A stretch of DNA of 17,540 bases from an uncultured Chloroflexota bacterium. Lineage in GTDB: Bacteria; Chloroflexota; Chloroflexia; Thermomicrobiales; UBA6265. The DNA lies in assembly GCA_937901745.1 (NCBI GenBank), contig CALGSZ010000076.1, positions 1 through 17,540 on the forward strand, read 5' to 3'. Each line of letters begins with the position of its first letter. Position 1 is the first letter of the stretch. Shown here in pieces: positions 14,370-17,540 of this stretch. Position numbers and translations under genes: made by a program. The notes under the pieces were generated by a model, which worked only from the letters and a program-made list of their open reading frames with translations, had not been told where the DNA came from and made no database searches.

Positions 14370-16075
14370 AGGCCCGTCACCTCACGCACGAATGACACGA
14401 GTCGGTCATGGACCTCGCTCGGACCTCCTGAGCCATCAATACGTCGCATCAGGTCTGCGCGCATCATTTCCTCGTAAAGCATGCGTCTATCAGCGAGATA
14501 TTCGATGTCGGCAACGTCTCCTTTGCGTCGCTGAAAGGCCAGTTCATCCGGCACGTCGATGAGAGCAACGCCATCAGGCGAGGGCAAAAGCAGCTGGAGA
14601 ATCCGGGGCGGCGTTCCCGGTTCGCCGCCCGCCCAGCGGTCAGCCAAGACGTCATGCCAGTAGCGGTCAAGAATGAGCAGGTCAACCTCCCTCAGCGCCC
14701 GCCGGACCCGCAATGCTGTCCGCAATCCATAGTCGATGACCATGAGCGCATCCCAGGCGACAGCCACTGACCGGTATCTCAGCAGTCGGCGCTTGACCGC
14801 CAGGCGCTCACGAGAGCTACTTCCCCCTTGTTCGCGCGCGCCTCGGCTCCGCGATCGCTTTCGCCGACGCAGGCTGGTCAGTGCCCCGAGCGCCCAAGTT
14901 GCAGGCCTTGCCAGCATTGGATCCCAGCGCCCCCAGATCACAGCGGCTCGCAACCCACGCTGACTTGCCCACTCTGCGAGTAGCCGGGCCTGCGTGGATT
15001 TTCCACTGCCATCAATGCCAGTCAACACGACCATGCGAGCGCGTCCACTGCTAGCAGTGAGCCCACGGAAGAAGCGCGTCGCCGCTGCTCCCTGAGATCG
15101 CACGTCGAGTGTTTCGACTTGGTCGCGCGCGCTTGGCTGACTGATTAGCGATTGCACGATTCCAGGCATCTGCCTTGGGTCGGCGAAGCGCACGGATGGT
15201 CCTTCTCCGAGCACTTCTGGAAGGCAACCGAACGTCGTCGTCAGCACGGGGCATCCGCATGCAAGCGCCTCAAATACCGAGAGAGGGACGTGGCTGCAGC
15301 CACGCGGCTCCGTGACTGGAAAGACGTAAAGATCGGCCGCCTGATAGAGCTCCTGAATCCGCGGTAGGAATCGCCTCAGTACCGTCACGCCAGCAGCCTC
15401 CAGCTCCGACGCAACCGCCGGATCTGGGTCTGTACTGGTACTCGCGCACACGACAACGCTGAGATCGGTTTCTCGAGCTATCTGAGCCAGGACGCCGAGA
15501 TTCCGGTTTGGGGTGAGGTGACCAACGTGTAGGACCGTTGCGTGGTCCGGTAACCCGAGTCGGCCGCGCAGCACGGATCGACTCTCCGTCGCGGGAACGA
15601 ACCGGTCGAGATCAATTGCCGGCGGAAGGACAGTCGATCGCAGCGCCAGCGACCCGTATCGCTCACGAAGGAGCTCGGAGCCAAACAGAGCGCCATCGCA
15701 CCGCAAGCAATGCGGCACTCGGAGATCATGGGCACCGGCCTGAAGTACTGCCAAGCATGCCTTCGCCCGCGGTACAGCCAGCTTCAACCAGCGCATTCGG
15801 ACCAAGGCTCCAATCGTTAGCCCAGAGTAGGGTACGTAGAGCACCACATCCGGGTTGGCTCTGCTCAGCAGCCGGAGCGTCTTTGGCATCAACGCCGCGG
15901 CACGATCGTTCAGGGGAAGTTGCAGCCGGGAGACCTCTACATCCCCCCAGGTACGGATCCCCGCCTCGAGAGTCCGCGTCCAGTTGGCCATGCCTTCATC
16001 CTGTCCATCGGTCAGCTCTGTGACGATCGACAGGCGCAACACTCGTGCGCTTCCCAGGCCGGTCGACTCGCTCAT
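14366..16075 (-). CDS. Fusion protein: GT4-type glycosyltransferase + thymidylate-kinase-like P-loop kinase
   Basis: A 569-residue two-domain protein. Residues 1 to about 335 are GT-B/GT4-like: PDVVLYVPYSGLT (75-87), VLHVGHLTPNRNLGVLAQIA (181-200), LYQAADLYVFPVTEPRG (243-259), and SHVPLSVFEALACGCPVL (261-278). The second Glu of E-x7-E is kept (E269) but the first position is Ser261, with E256 nearby, so donor binding may differ. Residues about 346-569 match the thymidylate kinase fold: Walker A MVVLTGIDGSGKSTQARLLAEW (348-369), a DR motif in LILDRYWHDVLADRW (467-481), ALIDVPDELAFQRRKGD (504-520) and a lid-like segment EYLADRRMLYEEM. A basic, low-complexity insertion (about 402-425) sits where the substrate-binding helices would be, so TMP is unlikely to be the substrate. 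It is the second gene of the operon and overlaps the AlkP-superfamily gene (ATGA). The sequence reads through without a frameshift. Confidence 0.88.
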   Translation of the reverse strand: MSESTGLGSARVLRLSIVTELTDGQDEGMANWTRTLEAGIRTWGDVEVSRLQLPLNDRAAALMPKTLRLLSRANPDVVLYVPYSGLTIGALVRMRWLKLAVPRAKACLAVLQAGAHDLRVPHCLRCDGALFGSELLRERYGSLALRSTVLPPAIDLDRFVPATESRSVLRGRLGLPDHATVLHVGHLTPNRNLGVLAQIARETDLSVVVCASTSTDPDPAVASELEAAGVTVLRRFLPRIQELYQAADLYVFPVTEPRGCSHVPLSVFEALACGCPVLTTTFGCLPEVLGEGPSVRFADPRQMPGIVQSLISQPSARDQVETLDVRSQGAAATRFFRGLTASSGRARMVVLTGIDGSGKSTQARLLAEWASQRGLRAAVIWGRWDPMLARPATWALGALTSLRRRKRSRSRGAREQGGSSSRERLAVKRRLLRYRSVAVAWDALMVIDYGLRTALRVRRALREVDLLILDRYWHDVLADRWAGGEPGTPPRILQLLLPSPDGVALIDVPDELAFQRRKGDVADIEYLADRRMLYEEMMRADLMRRIDGSGGPSEVHDRLVSFVREVTGL

Positions 16076-16121
16076 CGGCTCTGTTCAGGTGGGCGGGGCG
16101 TAGGACGGGGACGCAAGCACT

Positions 16122-17540
16122 TCAGTAGGCACCGCGTCCGTCGGTGATTGCACTCACAGTGCGGAGCAAGATCTTGAGGTCGTCGCTGAGCGACCAGTTG
16201 GTCACATACGAATAGTCCAGCTTCACCATCTTCTGGAAGGGAATGTCGCTGCGTCCCAAGACCTGCCACGGACCGGTGATGCCCGGTCTGACCTTGAAGC
16301 GTGCGCGGTAGTGTCCTTCGACTAGAGAGCTCTCCTCCTCGATCAGCGGGCGCGGACCGACCAAGCTCATCTCCCCCTTGAAGACGTTGATCAGCTGCGG
16401 CAGTTCGTCGAGAGAGAGCCGGCGCAGCTTGGCCCCGAATCGCGTGATCCGCGGGTCCGCCGCGATCTTGAACATGCCGTCCGTGCGCCGGTTCAGGTCC
16501 GCGACAAGGTGCTTGCGCTCGTCAGCGCCGTCCACCATCGTCCTGAACTTGAGTAGCTCGAACGGCTCGCCACGAAAGCCGGTGCGCCTTTGCCGGAAGA
16601 ACACTGGACCAGGCGAGTCGAGCTTGATCCGGATCGCGCAGTAGGCGAATAGAGGCGCCAGGAGGACCAGGGCGGTGCCGGAGATCGCGAGATCCATGGC
16701 CCGCTTGAGTGCAAGCATGCTGCGTGGTCGCTCAGTCGTGGGCAGGGTGAGGACGGGCATGCCCTCCATGAAGTGGAGCTCAGCGTCCCAGCGGAAGACC
16801 TCGGAGTCGCTGGGGATCAGATCGACCTTGACGCCGTGCTCGGCAAGCGTGCGCAGGACGCCCGTGCGCTCGTCGAGTCCCTCGTAGGCGCTCGCGAGGA
16901 TGACCCGATCGGCCCCAGCCTCACGGACAGCAACGGCGAGCGCGACCGCGCGCTCCTCGGCGCTGCCGAGTTCGTCTAGCTCGATGGCACGAGCAACCGT
17001 GATCCCGTACTCCGGATGGCGCTCAAGGAGGGCACGAACAAGCGACGCGTCATCGGAGTGGCCTAGCAGCAGCACCCTCTGCCGGTACCAAGGCCGGCGT
17101 TCGGCATAGCAGCGGGCGACAGCGCGGGCGGCGAGCACCGCCGGCACCATTAGGAGCCAGAGCAGGATGGTGGGGATGATCGAGGGCGTGCCCTGAACCA
17201 GGACGGCCTGGAGGATGAAGAGGCCCCACGCCCAGCCGCCCGAAAGCTGCATAACCCGGCCGACCTCGGTCGCGACGGTGTGCTCGATCCGTCGCTCGTC
17301 GATGTGGTACATGCCAGCGACCGTCGCAAGCACGGTCCATGAAAGAACCGCGGTCGGCACCGTCACCAGCGGGACTGCGAGCATGACCGGCGCGCCGCTT
17401 ACCGCGAGGCCGACTAGACCGTCGACTCCGGAAAGCAGTGCGAGCACAGCGAGTAGGGCGGCTGCATCCGAAACGGCCAGGACGCGACGCATGTGATAGC
17501 CGCGCCTGTCGGCTCCCAGGCCGCGGTCGCTCTCGTCCGT
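16122..17540 (-). CDS. Polyprenyl-phosphate sugar-1-phosphate transferase (initiating transferase), 5' end outside window
   Basis: A membrane enzyme of the WbaP/WcaJ/CpsE family that attaches sugar-1-phosphate to undecaprenyl phosphate, the first step of the pathway. Numbering from the ATG at 17492, there are four hydrophobic helices (about 8-60 and 84-126), then a CoA-binding-like domain (RVLLLGHSDDASLVRALLE, 139-157), then the bacterial sugar transferase domain from about 262: KRAMDLAISGTALVLLAPL, DSPGPVFFRQRRTG, ELLKFRTM, LRRLSLDELPQLINVFKGEM with the catalytic Asp-Glu pair (D362, E363), SLVGPRP and RPGITGPWQV. The frame stays open from 17492 to the edge, and the residues before that Met (DRRGYH) resemble the start of the family's first helix region, so the true start is probably beyond the window. 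A 46-base gap follows before the GT4-kinase gene. The donor sugar is unknown. Confidence 0.92.
   Translation of the reverse strand, partial: TDESDRGLGADRRGYHMRRVLAVSDAAALLAVLALLSGVDGLVGLAVSGAPVMLAVPLVTVPTAVLSWTVLATVAGMYHIDERRIEHTVATEVGRVMQLSGGWAWGLFILQAVLVQGTPSIIPTILLWLLMVPAVLAARAVARCYAERRPWYRQRVLLLGHSDDASLVRALLERHPEYGITVARAIELDELGSAEERAVALAVAVREAGADRVILASAYEGLDERTGVLRTLAEHGVKVDLIPSDSEVFRWDAELHFMEGMPVLTLPTTERPRSMLALKRAMDLAISGTALVLLAPLFAYCAIRIKLDSPGPVFFRQRRTGFRGEPFELLKFRTMVDGADERKHLVADLNRRTDGMFKIAADPRITRFGAKLRRLSLDELPQLINVFKGEMSLVGPRPLIEEESSLVEGHYRARFKVRPGITGPWQVLGRSDIPFQKMVKLDYSYVTNWSLSDDLKILLRTVSAITDGRGAY

Noticed and set aside
14340..14370. Possibility that the GT4-kinase fusion and the AlkP-superfamily gene are one broken gene
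   Set aside because: Both have complete domain ends and a normal ATGA overlap. The AlkP-type protein begins with its first metal-binding motif in place.
1..17540. CRISPR array, insertion sequence, transposase, integrase or attachment sites
   Set aside because: No regularly spaced repeats, transposase-like proteins or terminal inverted repeats were seen. The inverted repeats found are isolated hairpins.

Overview
The window is high-GC bacterial DNA with GTG and TTG starts, very short intergenic gaps and genes that overlap at their ends. A zinc-ligand type ribosomal protein L33 gene, Lys/Arg-rich secreted proteins and the style of the sigma factor suggest an actinomycetote, perhaps of the Thermoleophilia/Solirubrobacterales. 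That placement is inference from composition and protein style, not from a marker-gene comparison.

Layout. Left flank (1-1250), all on the minus strand: rpmG, a strong terminator, a stand-alone UBP-type zinc finger protein, a long hairpin and a small basic secreted protein. Next (1244-3147, minus) comes a two-gene unit: a secreted protein with a C-terminal membrane anchor, followed by a PslG-like clan-A glycoside hydrolase. A short divergent promoter region with a perfect inverted repeat (3179-3209) separates it from a plus-strand unit: a Wzy/O-antigen ligase-like polymerase with a TPR-like tail and a 74-residue single-pass membrane protein. These face a minus-strand operon: a second Wzy-like polymerase, a GT4 glycosyltransferase and an ECF sigma factor. 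The sigma gene and the small membrane-protein gene overlap tail to tail by 12 bases, which suggests a sigma/anti-sigma pair. After a 252-base divergent gap comes a Wzx-type flippase (plus). It converges, with a 14-base overlap and a hairpin, on the end of a long minus-strand operon. That operon runs, in transcription order: polyprenyl-phosphate sugar-1-phosphate transferase (cut by the right edge), a GT4/thymidylate-kinase-like fusion, a soluble alkaline-phosphatase-superfamily enzyme, a GT4 glycosyltransferase with a Cys cluster, and a Wzz/BY-kinase fusion.

Together this is a Wzx/Wzy-dependent cell-surface or exopolysaccharide locus. The initiating transferase loads the first sugar on undecaprenyl phosphate, the GT4 enzymes extend it, Wzx flips it, one of two Wzy-like proteins polymerises or ligates it, the Wzz-tyrosine kinase controls chain length, and the secreted hydrolase may trim the product. 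The least conventional parts are the GT4-kinase fusion translationally coupled to a cytosolic AlkP-superfamily enzyme, which suggests phosphate chemistry on the glycan, and the sigma/putative anti-sigma pair split between two opposed polymerase operons. No CRISPR array, insertion sequence, tRNA or rRNA was seen, and no gene-free stretch exceeds 300 bases.
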